The notes beneath the pieces are model-generated. The model saw only the letters and a program-made list of their open reading frames with translations. It was not told the DNA's origin and ran no database searches. Positions 44,531 to 53,559 of a stretch of DNA of 64,000 nucleotides are shown here, one piece after another. Each line of letters starts with the position of its first letter. The first letter of the stretch is position 1. The stretch covers positions 4,294-68,293 of the forward strand of contig JBLNDJ010000025.1 of assembly GCA_050261515.1 (NCBI GenBank). The letters are read 5' to 3'. Both the position numbers and the translations under genes were made by a program. This stretch comes from JBLNDJ01 sp050261515. GTDB lineage: Bacteria > Acidobacteriota > Terriglobia > Bryobacterales > Bryobacteraceae.

Positions 44531-44896
44531 ATGGCTTACGAACTTGGGAACGAGGCGATTTCCGTCCCGGCCAGTGGCGACCTTTCGGCGAAGCAGTTCT
44601 TCTTCGGCACGATTGACGCGAATGGCCAGGTGGCGGTCACCGGGGCGGGACTCGCTGCGGATGGCGTGATTGGGGATAAGCCCGCCGCGGCTGGCCGCCC
44701 CTGCGCACTGTTTGCGCAGCCCGGACAGGTCGTGCGCGTCATGTGCGGCGCGGCCCTCGCTGCTGGCGCGCTGCTCGAAGCAGACGGTAACGGTAAGGCG
44801 AAAACGCAGGCTGCGGGGAAGATCCTCGCGAAGGCGCTCGCGGCAGGCGCCGGAGACGGTTCGATCATCCCGGCTCTGCTGATCCTTCAGCGGTAG
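44531..44896 (+). CDS. Phage head decoration protein (DUF2190-like)
   Basis: A 121-residue beta-rich protein: MAYELGNEAISVPASGDLSA, GVIGDKPAAAGRPCALFAQPG and VRVMCGAALAAGALLEAD follow the DUF2190/capsid decoration pattern. AAGGAGAAACG is a good ribosome site. It lies between the protease remnant and the capsid gene as in lambda-like heads, and is followed by a terminator. Confidence 0.8.
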   Translation: MAYELGNEAISVPASGDLSAKQFFFGTIDANGQVAVTGAGLAADGVIGDKPAAAGRPCALFAQPGQVVRVMCGAALAAGALLEADGNGKAKTQAAGKILAKALAAGAGDGSIIPALLILQR

Positions 44897-44915
44897 AAAA
44901 CCGGCGCAAGACGAA

Positions 44916-44945
44916 GCTCCCGCCCTCGGGCGTGGAGCCTTTTTT
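44916..44945 (+). terminator. Rho-independent terminator
   Basis: GCTCC..GCCC/GGGC..GGAGC hairpin followed by TTTTTT, between the decoration and capsid genes. Confidence 0.75.
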
Positions 44946-44979
44946 GTGCCCAGCAAAACAGGAAAGGAGATTTTGAGAA

Positions 44980-45549
44980 ATGTACACGCCGACTCCCGGT
45001 GATGTTCATGTAAATACGCCGCTGACCCAGATCAGCATCGCGTACCTGCAGAACCAGGATCAGTTCGTGGCAGCGCAGGTCTGCCCCGTGATCCCGATGT
45101 CCAAGCAGTCCGACCGGTACTACGTCTACAACCGCGGGGACTTCTTCCGCGACCAGATGCAGAAGCGCGCGCCCGGGACTCCGGCCGCGAGCACCGGCTA
45201 CCGGCTCGATAACACCCCGACCTATTTCGCGGACGTGTGGGCTGAGGCGAAGCCCATTCCGGACCAGCTGCGCGGCAACGCCGACGCGGTTCTGAACATG
45301 GACCGCGACGCCACGGAATTCCTCACCCAGCAGGCGCTCATCCGGCGCGAGAAGATCTTCGCCGGCAGCTTGTTCGCGGCAGGCAAGTGGGGCGCCGACA
45401 TGGCCGGTGTCGCCGCTGGTCCCCTCGAACTGAAAGTTCACCGTCTCGCGAAGGCCCATGTCGGTGCTTTCGGAGCACTCTTACTCGTCGATGCGCGAGC
45501 GGAGGCGTCTATTGGTCGACACACGCTCTTACGAAAGGTCCACGATTGA
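44980..45549 (+). pseudogene. Truncated phage major capsid protein
   Basis: The first ~145 residues (MYTPTPGDVHVNTPLTQISI, VIPMSKQSDRYYVYNRGDFF, EFLTQQALIRREKIFA) match the N-terminal half of phage capsid proteins of this module type, which are usually over 300 residues. Near 45420, after DMAGVAAGP, similarity stops and the frame runs on through unrelated basic sequence to 45549. This marks the point where the stress cluster was joined. Confidence 0.8.
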
Positions 45550-45623
45550 GCGTCCCGCGTGACGGGATGCTGTGGTTAAGGACTTGCTGATTCTTGAAGG
45601 GCTCCAAACGGAGGGGGATACGA

Positions 45624-46076
45624 ATGAGTGCGACTGGTCTGGAAGTTTTTGACAGGACGATTCACAAGACCAACGTGTGGCTGAAAGACGTCATGCAGGC
45701 GTTAGAAACTGACGACAGGCATCGGGCTTATGCGGCATTGAGGGCCACACTCCATGCTCTGCGTGACCGGCTCACGGTGGAAGAAGTGGCACAGCTCGGG
45801 GCACAGCTCCCGATGCTGGTGCGAGGCTTCTATTACGAGGGCTGGGATCCGACGGGCAAGCCTGTGAAGGAGCGCGATCGAACGTGGTTTCTGGCCCGCA
45901 TCGAGCAGGAGCTCAGGGGTGACTGGGAAATCGACCCCGAGCGGGTCGCTACTGCCGTGTTTCGCGTTCTCGCAAACCGGGTTACCACTGGCGAGATTGA
46001 AGATATCGTGCGTATACTGCCGGCCGAGATCCGCGAACTGTGGCCACACGATCCCGTTGAAGAGTTTGAGCCATGA
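45624..46076 (+). CDS. DUF2267 protein
   Basis: A 150-residue helical protein of the DUF2267 family (FDRTIHKTNVWLKDVMQALE, AYAALRATLHALRDRL, LPMLVRGFYYEGWDPTGKP, VLANRVTTGEIEDIVRILP). Family members often lie in stress gene clusters with Hsp20, BON and universal-stress proteins. ATG 45624 is used over an in-frame codon ten residues upstream. It is coupled by ATGA to the LigD gene. Confidence 0.87.
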   Translation: MSATGLEVFDRTIHKTNVWLKDVMQALETDDRHRAYAALRATLHALRDRLTVEEVAQLGAQLPMLVRGFYYEGWDPTGKPVKERDRTWFLARIEQELRGDWEIDPERVATAVFRVLANRVTTGEIEDIVRILPAEIRELWPHDPVEEFEP

Positions 46077-47107
46077 GGCCGCCATCCTTTCGCGATCGGA
46101 GCAAAGCCGGTCCCGAGGCGACTATGCACCCCGCTATCGGCGATGTCGGTACCGGCTTCAATACCGGGACGCTGGTCAGGCTGCACAAGAAAGTGTCCTC
46201 TCTGGAGGCCAGCCACGGCCTGCGCAGCCAAACTGAAGCGATCTTCGCCGGCCGGAACGTCATCGAGATCACAAACCCAGACAAGGTGCTCTTCCCCAAT
46301 GACGGTATCACCAAGCGGGAACTCGTCGAGTACTATCACCGTATTGCTCCGGCCATGCTGCCGCATATGCGGGGGCGCCCCGTGGCAATGGAACGCTATC
46401 CCGATGGCATTAACGGCGAAGGATTTTTTCAGAAGACGGTCCCGGCATACTATCCCGACTGGATCAAGACCGCTACCCTGCCTAAAAGGGATGGCGTCGT
46501 GCGATATGTCGTTTGCGACAACGCCGCCAGCCTGGTGTATCTTGCCAATCAGGCGGTTATCACGCCGCACACGTGGCTGAGCCGCGCTGACAAGCCGAAC
46601 CATCCCGATCAGATGATTTTCGATCTCGATCCATCCGACGGCGATTTCAGCGCCGTCGGCCGCGCAGCCAAAGGTTTGCGCCAGCTGCTTAGAAATAAGG
46701 GCCTCGCGGCTTTCGTGAAGACTACGGGATCTCGCGGGCTGCATGTGCTCGTTCCTCTGAACCGCCGGGCGGACTTTGACGAAGTGCGCGCGTTCGCGCG
46801 GGAGGTCGCCGCGGCTTTAGCGAAGAGCGATCCGGAGCGCCTGACTACGGATGTTCGTAAGAGCAGGCGGGGGGGCCGGATTTTTCTGGATACGGCGCGC
46901 AATGCTTACGGCCAGACCGCAGTGCCTCCTTACGCGGTCAGAGCGCGCCCCGGGGCCCCGGTCGCTGCCCCACTAAATTGGAATGAACTGGACCAACCCG
47001 GGCTCGCGCCGGGCCTGTTCGACATCCGCAGCATCTTCGATCGGCTCCACAGGAACGGCGATTCCTGGAAGAATTTGAACAGGCACGCCCAAACGCTACC
47101 GCGCTGA
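46073..47107 (+). CDS. ligD: LigD-type DNA polymerase/primase domain with ligase remnant
   Basis: A 344-residue protein. Residues about 70-330 are a LigD polymerase domain (KVLFPNDGITKRELVEYYHRI, FFQKTVPAYYPDWI, the metal site FDLDPSDGDF, and TTGSRGLHVLVPL), used in non-homologous end joining. Before it, VGTGFNTGTLVRLHKK matches the end of an ATP-dependent ligase OB domain, so most of an N-terminal ligase domain has been lost. No ku gene is in the window. Whether it still works is uncertain. Confidence 0.85.
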   Translation: MRPPSFRDRSKAGPEATMHPAIGDVGTGFNTGTLVRLHKKVSSLEASHGLRSQTEAIFAGRNVIEITNPDKVLFPNDGITKRELVEYYHRIAPAMLPHMRGRPVAMERYPDGINGEGFFQKTVPAYYPDWIKTATLPKRDGVVRYVVCDNAASLVYLANQAVITPHTWLSRADKPNHPDQMIFDLDPSDGDFSAVGRAAKGLRQLLRNKGLAAFVKTTGSRGLHVLVPLNRRADFDEVRAFAREVAAALAKSDPERLTTDVRKSRRGGRIFLDTARNAYGQTAVPPYAVRARPGAPVAAPLNWNELDQPGLAPGLFDIRSIFDRLHRNGDSWKNLNRHAQTLPR

Positions 47108-47119
47108 ACGCACTCATGG

Positions 47120-47345
47120 CACTGGAGCCAGAAGCACCAAGCGAGCCACGCATTACGATTCTCGGCTGGAGATCACAGGCGTACTCGCGTCCTGGAGCGA
47201 TGCCCAAAAGACCTTCGCTGAATCCTAGAGACAAGCGACTCTCGTCCGGACCGAGGACCACCCGCTCGACTATGCCGATTTCGAGGGCGTGATTCCCGAG
47301 GGCCAATACGGCGCTGGAACCCGTGATGGTTTGGGGGCGAACTGG
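47120..47345 (+). pseudogene. Decayed LigD 3'-phosphoesterase domain
   Basis: Translated pieces in shifting frames match the LigD PE domain: YDSRLEITGVLASW, then PKRPSLNPRDKRL, then TEDHPLDYADFEGVIPEGQY. At least two frameshifts and an in-frame stop separate them. With the intact polymerase just upstream and ligase residues before it, a whole LigD of order ligase-polymerase-PE probably once lay here. Confidence 0.75.
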
Positions 47346-47580
47346 TGGCCAGTGACCGTATTGCTCTCGGCCCGGGGACCGCAGGCGCCCGGCCCGGGGC
47401 ATGTTCCTGGCGGACGCGCGCGGTAAGCGTCAATCCGGCGACGGGTGCGTTGGCCTCATCGACGCTATCGCAGAGGCGACGCCTGTTTTGAGCGCGAACT
47501 GGCGCTTTCTCCCGTTGGCCCCAGGCTTGCACACAGGCTGCTGGGGCACCGAGCCCGACTCACCAGTGGAGGAATACGGA

Positions 47581-48159
47581 ATGTCTCTTGAGCGATCGGT
47601 GGTGGCAGTGGGAGTCCTGTTGCTTGGCAGCGTCCTCACATCGGCGCCGGGGCTCGCCGCCAAGCGAGACAAGAACCACCGTGATGCCTTTGTAGCCGGC
47701 GAAGCCGAAGAGGCTTCGCTGGCGCGCGAGATACGCCACCAGTTGCTGATGCTGCCGTACTACGGCGTCTTCGACGACCTGGCGTTTCGCCTGGACGACG
47801 GCACGGTCACGCTGCTGGGCCAGGTGACGCGGCCCACGCTCAAGAGCGATGCCGAGCAGGTAGTCAAGACTATCCCGGGCGTCCAGCGCGTGGTCAACCA
47901 GATCGACGTGCTGCCGCCTTCGCCGATGGACGACCAGATCCGCATCGCGGAATACAGGGCCATCTACGGCGACCCCACAATTAGCACGCGGTACGGCTAT
48001 CGCGCCGTGCCGCCGATCCACATCATCGTCAAGAACGGCAATGTAACGCTCGAAGGAGTGGTGGCGAACGAGGCCGACAAAGAGATCATCGACCTTCGGG
48101 CAAAGAGCGTTCCCAATGTCTTCTCGGTAACCAACAATCTGCAGGTGGAGTCGAGCTAG
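47581..48159 (+). CDS. Secreted protein with two BON domains
   Basis: A 192-residue protein with a leader (SVVAVGVLLLGSVLTSAPGLA) and two BON domains (FRLDDGTVTLLGQVTRPTLK; IHIIVKNGNVTLEGVVANEA). GTGGAGG precedes ATG 47581. It is an OsmY-like envelope protein and stands next to hsp20 and hdeD, which suggests periplasmic stress defence. Confidence 0.88.
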   Translation: MSLERSVVAVGVLLLGSVLTSAPGLAAKRDKNHRDAFVAGEAEEASLAREIRHQLLMLPYYGVFDDLAFRLDDGTVTLLGQVTRPTLKSDAEQVVKTIPGVQRVVNQIDVLPPSPMDDQIRIAEYRAIYGDPTISTRYGYRAVPPIHIIVKNGNVTLEGVVANEADKEIIDLRAKSVPNVFSVTNNLQVESS

Positions 48160-48206
48160 GGTCAATGCCGCTGTGGCGGCAAAAGCATAATCAGGAGGAG
48201 AAATTC

Positions 48207-48827
48207 ATGGCAACGCAACAAGCGAAACCCGGTGAGGGACAAAAGCAGCAATCGCAAGAGCAAAGAGAGCAAAGAAGTGAGATGGCGCGCAACACGCCCC
48301 AGGGTGGCGGGCTGGCACGCCGGGGCGGATCCGGCCAGTTGAGCCTGTTCTCTCTCACTCCCTTTGAATTGTTCCGCATGAATCCATTCTCGTTAATGCG
48401 ACGCATGACCGAAGAAATGGACCGTGCTTTCGGCGATGTGGCGGGGGACGTCACCCCGGCCGCCTGGTCGCCGGCCATCGAGATCACCGAGCGCGACAAC
48501 AATTACGTCGTGCGCGCGGAACTGCCCGGTCTGAAGCCGGAGGAAGTGCAGGTCGAGATTACCGGCGACGCGCTGGTGATCCAGGGCGAGCACGAAGAGT
48601 CTCGCGAGGAAGAAGACAGAGGAAAGGTCCACCGCAGTGAGATTCGCTACGGCCAGTTCTACCGCCGCATCCCATTGCCGGAAGAGGCCAACGCCGACCA
48701 AGCCCAGGCCCGCTTTGAAAACGGCGTACTGCAAGTGACGATCCCCGTGCCGCGGCAGCAGAGCCAGCGCCGCCAAATCCCGGTGCAGACGACCGGTTCC
48801 GGTTCGCCGGCTAAGGAAGCGGCTTAA
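48207..48827 (+). CDS. Small heat-shock protein Hsp20
   Basis: A 206-residue Hsp20/alpha-crystallin chaperone that holds unfolding proteins. A Gln-rich N-terminal arm (residues 1-45) leads to FELFRMNPFSLMRRMTEEMDRAF, then the crystallin domain (ELPGLKPEEVQVEITGDALV, RFENGVLQVTIPV). AGGAGGAG precedes ATG 48207. The N-terminal arm is longer than usual. A degenerate second copy of the gene start is at 56163. Confidence 0.94.
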   Translation: MATQQAKPGEGQKQQSQEQREQRSEMARNTPQGGGLARRGGSGQLSLFSLTPFELFRMNPFSLMRRMTEEMDRAFGDVAGDVTPAAWSPAIEITERDNNYVVRAELPGLKPEEVQVEITGDALVIQGEHEESREEEDRGKVHRSEIRYGQFYRRIPLPEEANADQAQARFENGVLQVTIPVPRQQSQRRQIPVQTTGSGSPAKEAA

Positions 48828-48840
48828 TCGCCAGGGCACC

Positions 48841-48867
48841 CGCTGCCGGAAGAACCTTCCGGCAGCG
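48841..48867 (+). other. Perfect 12-bp hairpin between hsp20 and hdeD
   Basis: CGCTGCCGGAAG, loop AAC, CTTCCGGCAGCG. No T-tract follows, and the hdeD start is 21 bp on. It could shield the hsp20 mRNA 3' end, act as an attenuator or trigger RNase processing. Confidence 0.75.
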
Positions 48868-48887
48868 GCGCGGCACGAGGAAATCCT

Positions 48888-49475
48888 ATGATTATCGTAA
48901 TTGCGCGCAACTGGTGGGCGTTGCTGATCCGCGGACTGGCGGCGATTGCGCTGGCGTTGCTCACCTTTCTGTGGCCCGGAATCACCTTCTATGCCCTGGT
49001 GATCTTGTTCGGAGCCTATGCGCTCATCGACGGAGTCGCCGCCATTGTCGGCGTGGTGAAGGCCTCGGAACGGCACGAGCGCTGGGGAGTCCTGCTGCTG
49101 GAAGGGTTGGCGGGAATCGCGGCCGCGGCCGTCACCGTGCTATGGCCTGGAATCACCGCGCTGGCGCTGGTATATGTCATCGCGGCGTGGGCGGCCGTGA
49201 CCGGGGCGCTCGAAATTGCCGCCGCCGTACGGCTGCGGAGGTACATCGCCGGCGAGTGGCTGTTGGCGCTCAGCGGGGTGGTATCGATCATCTTGGCAGT
49301 GCTGCTGGCCGCCGCTCCCGGCGCCGGCGCGCTGGCCATTGCGTTGTGGTTCGGCATTTACGCGCTCGTGTTGGGGGTTCTGGAAATCGCGCTCGCATTC
49401 CGGCTGCGCACCTGGTCCAGGCGGCTGGCAGCGCGACAGGCTGGGGAAGCGCCGATTCGGCGTTCGGCCGCATAG
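48888..49475 (+). CDS. HdeD family acid-resistance membrane protein
   Basis: A 195-residue protein of six hydrophobic helices matching HdeD/DUF308 (RNWWALLIRGLAAIALALL, ALVILFGAYALIDGVAAI, LWFGIYALVLGVLEIALAF). HdeD proteins are tied to acid and membrane stress. GAGGAAAT precedes its ATG. It follows hsp20 by 60 bp, a pairing that was duplicated in this cluster. Confidence 0.92.
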   Translation: MIIVIARNWWALLIRGLAAIALALLTFLWPGITFYALVILFGAYALIDGVAAIVGVVKASERHERWGVLLLEGLAGIAAAAVTVLWPGITALALVYVIAAWAAVTGALEIAAAVRLRRYIAGEWLLALSGVVSIILAVLLAAAPGAGALAIALWFGIYALVLGVLEIALAFRLRTWSRRLAARQAGEAPIRRSAA

Positions 49476-49852
49476 AGCGGGCATGCGCGCGTATGGCGGT
49501 CCCATGGCCGCGGGCCGGGCGAGGTTTCGTTCCCGTGAGATTGACGCCCTCGCGCCGCGACAGCTTGAACGTCGGTCCCCTGTGCCTGCCCATTCCGCCC
49601 GCCCCCCTTTGAAAGGAGGACGCGCCGGGCGAAAAACTCGTTAGCACGACGCGGCCGTCGAACCATAGACGCTCCCGTCCGGCTTTCGTACTCAGCGTTG
49701 AAAGCGGGCGTGAAAACCGGCACTCAACATGGCACGCCGGTTGCTTGACCTAAGCGGGTGGAAGTCTTCGTGCGGCTGCGCAGGGACGTCACCGCGAGTG
49801 GCTCCTCGCGGTGAGTGGCGTTCTGCCGGCGCTAGCGGCGTAGTTGAGGCAC
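49476..49852. other. Intergenic stretch before clpB
   Basis: 377 bp. It has a strong ribosome-site-like AAAGGAGGACG at 49612 with no gene behind it, and a TTGACC near 49745 that could start transcription toward clpB. No protein family was recognised in any frame. Confidence 0.45.
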
Positions 49853-52492
49853 ATGGACATCAACCGATTCACCGAAAAAATGCAGGAGGCGTTCCGGCTG
49901 GCTCAATCGAAAGCCATCCGGCACGGCCACCAGCAACTGGATGTCGAGCACCTGCTGGCTACATTGCTGGAGCAGGAAGAAGGGCTGGCTCCCGCCATCC
50001 TCGCCAGGATCGGCGTTCCGGCCGACGTGCTACGGCAAAGGATCGAGGAGGAACTGAGCCGTATGCCGAAGGTGGCCGGCCCGACTGGAGCGCCGCCGGA
50101 CCAGGTCTATATCACCGGGCGCTTGAACCAGGTTCTCGCGCAGGCCGAGGAGGACGCCAGAAGGCTCAAGGACGAGTACGTTTCGGTCGAACACGTCCTG
50201 CTGGCCATGACCGACAGCCAGGGCGGCGCGGGCCGGCTGCTCGCGCAGGTGGGGGTGACGCGCGAACGCCTGATTCAGGCGCTGCGCGAAGTCCGCGGGA
50301 ACCAGCGTGTCACCTCGCAGAACCCCGAAGCCACCTACCAGTCGCTCGAGCGCTATGGGCGCGACCTGACGGAACTCGCTCGCCAGGAAAAACTTGACCC
50401 GGTGATCGGCCGCGACGAGGAGATCCGCCGCGTCACCCAGGTGCTTTCCCGGCGGACCAAGAACAACCCCGTGCTGATCGGGGACCCGGGTGTAGGCAAG
50501 ACTGCCATTGTCGAGGGTCTGGCGCACCGCATTGTCCGCGGCGACGTGCCGGAAGGGCTGAAGGACAGGCGCATCGTCGCTCTCGATATGGGCGCGCTGG
50601 TGGCCGGGGCCAAGTACCGCGGCGAGTTCGAGGAACGGTTGAAGGCGGTGCTCAAGGAGGTGCAGTCCTCGGAGGGGCAGGTGATCCTGTTCATCGACGA
50701 GTTGCACACGGTCGTGGGCGCCGGGGCCGCCGAAGGCGCCATGGACGCCTCCAACCTGCTCAAGCCGATGCTGGCCCGCGGCGAGTTGCACTGCATCGGG
50801 GCCACGACCCTCGCCGAATACCGCAAGCACATCGAAAAGGACGCTGCGCTCGAACGCCGCTTCCAGCCGGTGATGGTGAATCAGCCATCGGTGGAGGACA
50901 CCATCTCGATCCTGCGCGGCCTGCGAGAACGGTATGAGGTACACCACGGCGTGCGGATCAAGGACTCGGCCCTGGTGGCCGCGGCCGTGCTCTCGAACCG
51001 CTACATCACCGATCGCTTCCTGCCCGACAAAGCCATCGACCTGGTGGACGAGGCCGCGGCCAAACTGCGCACCGAGATCGACTCGATGCCCTCCGAACTC
51101 GATGAGATCCAGCGCCGGGTGATGCAGCTTGAAATCGAGCGCGAAGCGCTGAAGAAGGAGACTGACGCCGGGTCCAAAGAACGTCTGGTCCGGCTCGAAG
51201 CGGAGCTCGCAAACCTGCGGGCTGAGATGGACGCCCTGAAGGCCAAGTGGCAGGCTGAGAGGCGCGCGGTGGACCGGCTTCGTTCCATCCGCGAGCAGAT
51301 CGAGCAGGTCAGGATCGACATCGAGAGGGCCGAGCGCGAATACGACCTGAACCGGGCGGCGGAGCTGAGGTACGGAAAGCTCACCCAGCTCGAAAACCAA
51401 CTGAAGAACGAAACGGAGCAGTTCGCGAAGAAGCAGGGCGAGGCTCCGCTGATCAAGGAGGAAGTGGACGAAGAGAACATCGCCGAAGTCGTGAGCCGCT
51501 GGACCGGGATTCCGTTGTCAAGGCTGTTGGAGGGCGAAGTGCGGAAACTGCTGCACCTGGCTGAAGAGCTGCACCACCGTGTGGTCGGCCAGGACGAAGC
51601 GGTGCAGGCGGTCGCCGAGGCGGTGGTACGGGCGCGCTCGGGGCTTAAGGATCCGAACCGCCCCATCGGGAGCTTTATCTTTCTCGGGCCGACTGGCGTC
51701 GGCAAGACCGAGTTGGCCCGCGCGCTTGCCGAGTACCTGTTCGACGATGAGCGCGCCATGATCCGCATCGATATGTCCGAGTACCAGGAGCGGCACACCG
51801 TGGCCCGGCTCATCGGCGCGCCGCCGGGCTACGTCGGGTTCGAGGAGGGCGGCCAGCTCACCGAGGCGGCCCGGCGGCGGCCTTACAGCGTGATCCTGTT
51901 CGACGAAATCGAGAAGGCCCACCACGATGTGTTCAACGTCATGCTCCAGATTCTCGACGACGGGCGCCTCACGGACGGGCAGGGCCGAACCGTGGATTTC
52001 AAGAACACGATCCTGATCATGACCTCCAATATCGGCAGCCAGCGCATTCTCGGCTATAGGGGAGCGTTCGAAGGCAACGACTATGAGCGGATGAAAGAGG
52101 CCGTGCTGGACGAGGTCCGCCACTTCTTCCGGCCGGAGTTCTTGAACCGGGTGGACGAGATCATCGTGTTCCACGCGCTCACTGAAGAGCAGCTGTTGCA
52201 GATTGTCGATATCCAACTGGAGCGGCTGCGGGCCAGGCTCGCCGAGCGCCATATTCAGGTCGAGCTGACGGCGGAGACGCGTCGACACCTGGTCCGGATC
52301 GGATACGACCCGTTGTACGGCGCGCGCCCGTTGCGGCGGGCCATGCAAAAGCACATCGAGACGGAGCTGGGACGGCGGCTGCTCGAAGGAGTCGTCCGCG
52401 ACGGCCAGACGGTGCTGATCGACTACGACCGCGCTGCGGACCGGCTGACGTTCACGCCAGAAGCTGAGCGAGTGCGCACCACAGGAGGGTAA
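49853..52492 (+). CDS. clpB: Chaperone ClpB-type disaggregase
   Basis: An 879-residue Hsp100 ATPase. The Clp N-domain holds two helical repeats (residues 1-150), NBD1 has GDPGVGKT (210-217), then comes a long M-domain coiled coil (about 410-530), and NBD2 has GPTGVGKT (612-619) with IDMSEYQERHTVARLIGAPPG split over two lines in the family pattern. No IGF/IGL loop for ClpP is present, so it should rescue aggregates with DnaK rather than feed a protease. It heads a tight four-gene operon and is probably an extra copy of the housekeeping gene. Confidence 0.95.
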   Translation: MDINRFTEKMQEAFRLAQSKAIRHGHQQLDVEHLLATLLEQEEGLAPAILARIGVPADVLRQRIEEELSRMPKVAGPTGAPPDQVYITGRLNQVLAQAEEDARRLKDEYVSVEHVLLAMTDSQGGAGRLLAQVGVTRERLIQALREVRGNQRVTSQNPEATYQSLERYGRDLTELARQEKLDPVIGRDEEIRRVTQVLSRRTKNNPVLIGDPGVGKTAIVEGLAHRIVRGDVPEGLKDRRIVALDMGALVAGAKYRGEFEERLKAVLKEVQSSEGQVILFIDELHTVVGAGAAEGAMDASNLLKPMLARGELHCIGATTLAEYRKHIEKDAALERRFQPVMVNQPSVEDTISILRGLRERYEVHHGVRIKDSALVAAAVLSNRYITDRFLPDKAIDLVDEAAAKLRTEIDSMPSELDEIQRRVMQLEIEREALKKETDAGSKERLVRLEAELANLRAEMDALKAKWQAERRAVDRLRSIREQIEQVRIDIERAEREYDLNRAAELRYGKLTQLENQLKNETEQFAKKQGEAPLIKEEVDEENIAEVVSRWTGIPLSRLLEGEVRKLLHLAEELHHRVVGQDEAVQAVAEAVVRARSGLKDPNRPIGSFIFLGPTGVGKTELARALAEYLFDDERAMIRIDMSEYQERHTVARLIGAPPGYVGFEEGGQLTEAARRRPYSVILFDEIEKAHHDVFNVMLQILDDGRLTDGQGRTVDFKNTILIMTSNIGSQRILGYRGAFEGNDYERMKEAVLDEVRHFFRPEFLNRVDEIIVFHALTEEQLLQIVDIQLERLRARLAERHIQVELTAETRRHLVRIGYDPLYGARPLRRAMQKHIETELGRRLLEGVVRDGQTVLIDYDRAADRLTFTPEAERVRTTGG

Positions 52493-52807
52493 ATGGAAGG
52501 AACAGGAACCAACGCGATGGTCTTCTGGCGCCGGCAGCACTCGCTGCTGACCCTGGAGGAACCGGCCGACACGGCCGGCCTGCACCCCGCGCCGCTCGAG
52601 CGATTGGTCCGCTGCGGGCTGATCGAGCCGGCGCCGAACACCGGCTCCCGCCCCCTCTTTCCTGCTTCCGCCGAGCCGCGCCTGCGGAGGATTCTGCGAG
52701 TGCGGCGCGACCTCGCGGTGAACGTGGCGGGAGTGGCGGTGATCTTGGACATGCTGGAGCGCCTGGAAGCCCTCCAACGCGAGTTACCGCGGGTACGCCG
52801 GCCATGA
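52493..52807 (+). CDS. CbpM/MerR-like chaperone-associated regulator
   Basis: A 104-residue protein beginning directly after the clpB stop. LTLEEPADTAGLHPAPLERLVRCGLIEP followed by a helical C-terminus fits the MerR-like CbpM fold that modulates DnaJ-type co-chaperones or binds DNA (the VAVILDMLERLEALQ helix is typical). ATGA overlap with the rhomboid gene. Confidence 0.75.
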   Translation: MEGTGTNAMVFWRRQHSLLTLEEPADTAGLHPAPLERLVRCGLIEPAPNTGSRPLFPASAEPRLRRILRVRRDLAVNVAGVAVILDMLERLEALQRELPRVRRP

Positions 52808-53559
52808 TTCCGATTAAGGATACGGTTCCGCGAAAAAACCCGCCGGTGATGACCTGGGCCCTGATCCTCGTGAACAGCCTGGTGTTTCTGCTTGAGTTGG
52901 CAATGTCCCCGTACCAGCTCGAGCGGTCCTTTTACCTGTTCGGCATCGTCCCGGCGCGGTTCACTCACCCCGATTGGGCCGCCTGGGTCGGCTTCCCCAT
53001 CGACAATTACTGGCCGTTTCTGACCTCCATGTTTCTTCATGGCGGCTTGCTGCACATCATCGGGAATATGTGGACGCTCTGGATCTTCGGCGATAACGTC
53101 GAGGACCGGATGGGACCATTCAGTTTCCTGTTCTTTTACCTGCTCTGCGGCCTCGCCGCCGGAATCGTGCACACGCTTACCAACGCGAACTCCACCATCC
53201 CCACGGTGGGCGCGTCGGGCGCAATTGCCGGGGTGATAGGCGCGTACTTCTTCCTGTTCCCGTTCTCGCGCGTGGTCGTGCTCGTGCCGATTTTCTTCTT
53301 CCCGTGGTTCTTCGAGCTCCCTTCTGTGCTCTTCATTGGGTTCTGGGCGCTCACGCAGTTCTTCAGCGGGTTCCTGGCGCTGGCAGGGCCGCGGAACGTG
53401 GGCGGCATCGCATGGTGGGCGCATGTAGGCGGTTTTCTCTGCGGAATCCTGCTTCAGTTCTTGTTCGTGAAGCGTGGCTCTGCGTACCGGCCGCCTGAGC
53501 GTGACGAGTACGAGCTGGAAAGCGCGTGGCTGCCCGCCCGCCACTGGAGGCGGAGATGA
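52804..53559 (+). CDS. Rhomboid intramembrane serine protease
   Basis: A 251-residue membrane protease. The family motifs are SMFLHGGLLHIIGNMWTLW (His and Asn88), TVGASGAIAGVIGAYF with the nucleophile Ser138, and WWAHVGGFLCG with the catalytic His207. It has about six helices. It is coupled by ATGA on both sides, to the CbpM-like gene and to the SDH protease, so membrane protein cleavage is made together with ClpB. Confidence 0.94.
   Translation: MIPIKDTVPRKNPPVMTWALILVNSLVFLLELAMSPYQLERSFYLFGIVPARFTHPDWAAWVGFPIDNYWPFLTSMFLHGGLLHIIGNMWTLWIFGDNVEDRMGPFSFLFFYLLCGLAAGIVHTLTNANSTIPTVGASGAIAGVIGAYFFLFPFSRVVVLVPIFFFPWFFELPSVLFIGFWALTQFFSGFLALAGPRNVGGIAWWAHVGGFLCGILLQFLFVKRGSAYRPPERDEYELESAWLPARHWRRR

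Larger units (their letters stand above)
39629..45420 (+). mobile_element. Decayed tailed-phage DNA-packaging and head module
   Basis: Genes run in lambda-like order on one strand: small protein, frameshifted small ORF, ParB-methyltransferase, small and large terminase, gpW-like protein, fused remnants of portal and protease, decoration protein, and a truncated capsid protein. Tail, lysis, replication and integrase genes are absent, so the element cannot be active. The right edge, near 45420, is where capsid similarity stops. Confidence 0.85.

Noticed and set aside
49476..49852. Small ORFs between hdeD and clpB
   Set aside because: None has a family pattern, and the good ribosome-site sequence at 49612 is not followed by a sensible start.
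49853..52492. ClpK/ClpG, the disaggregase of transmissible heat-resistance loci
   Set aside because: Length, N-domain and long M-domain fit ClpB; the extended N-terminal zinc region of ClpK/ClpG is not present.
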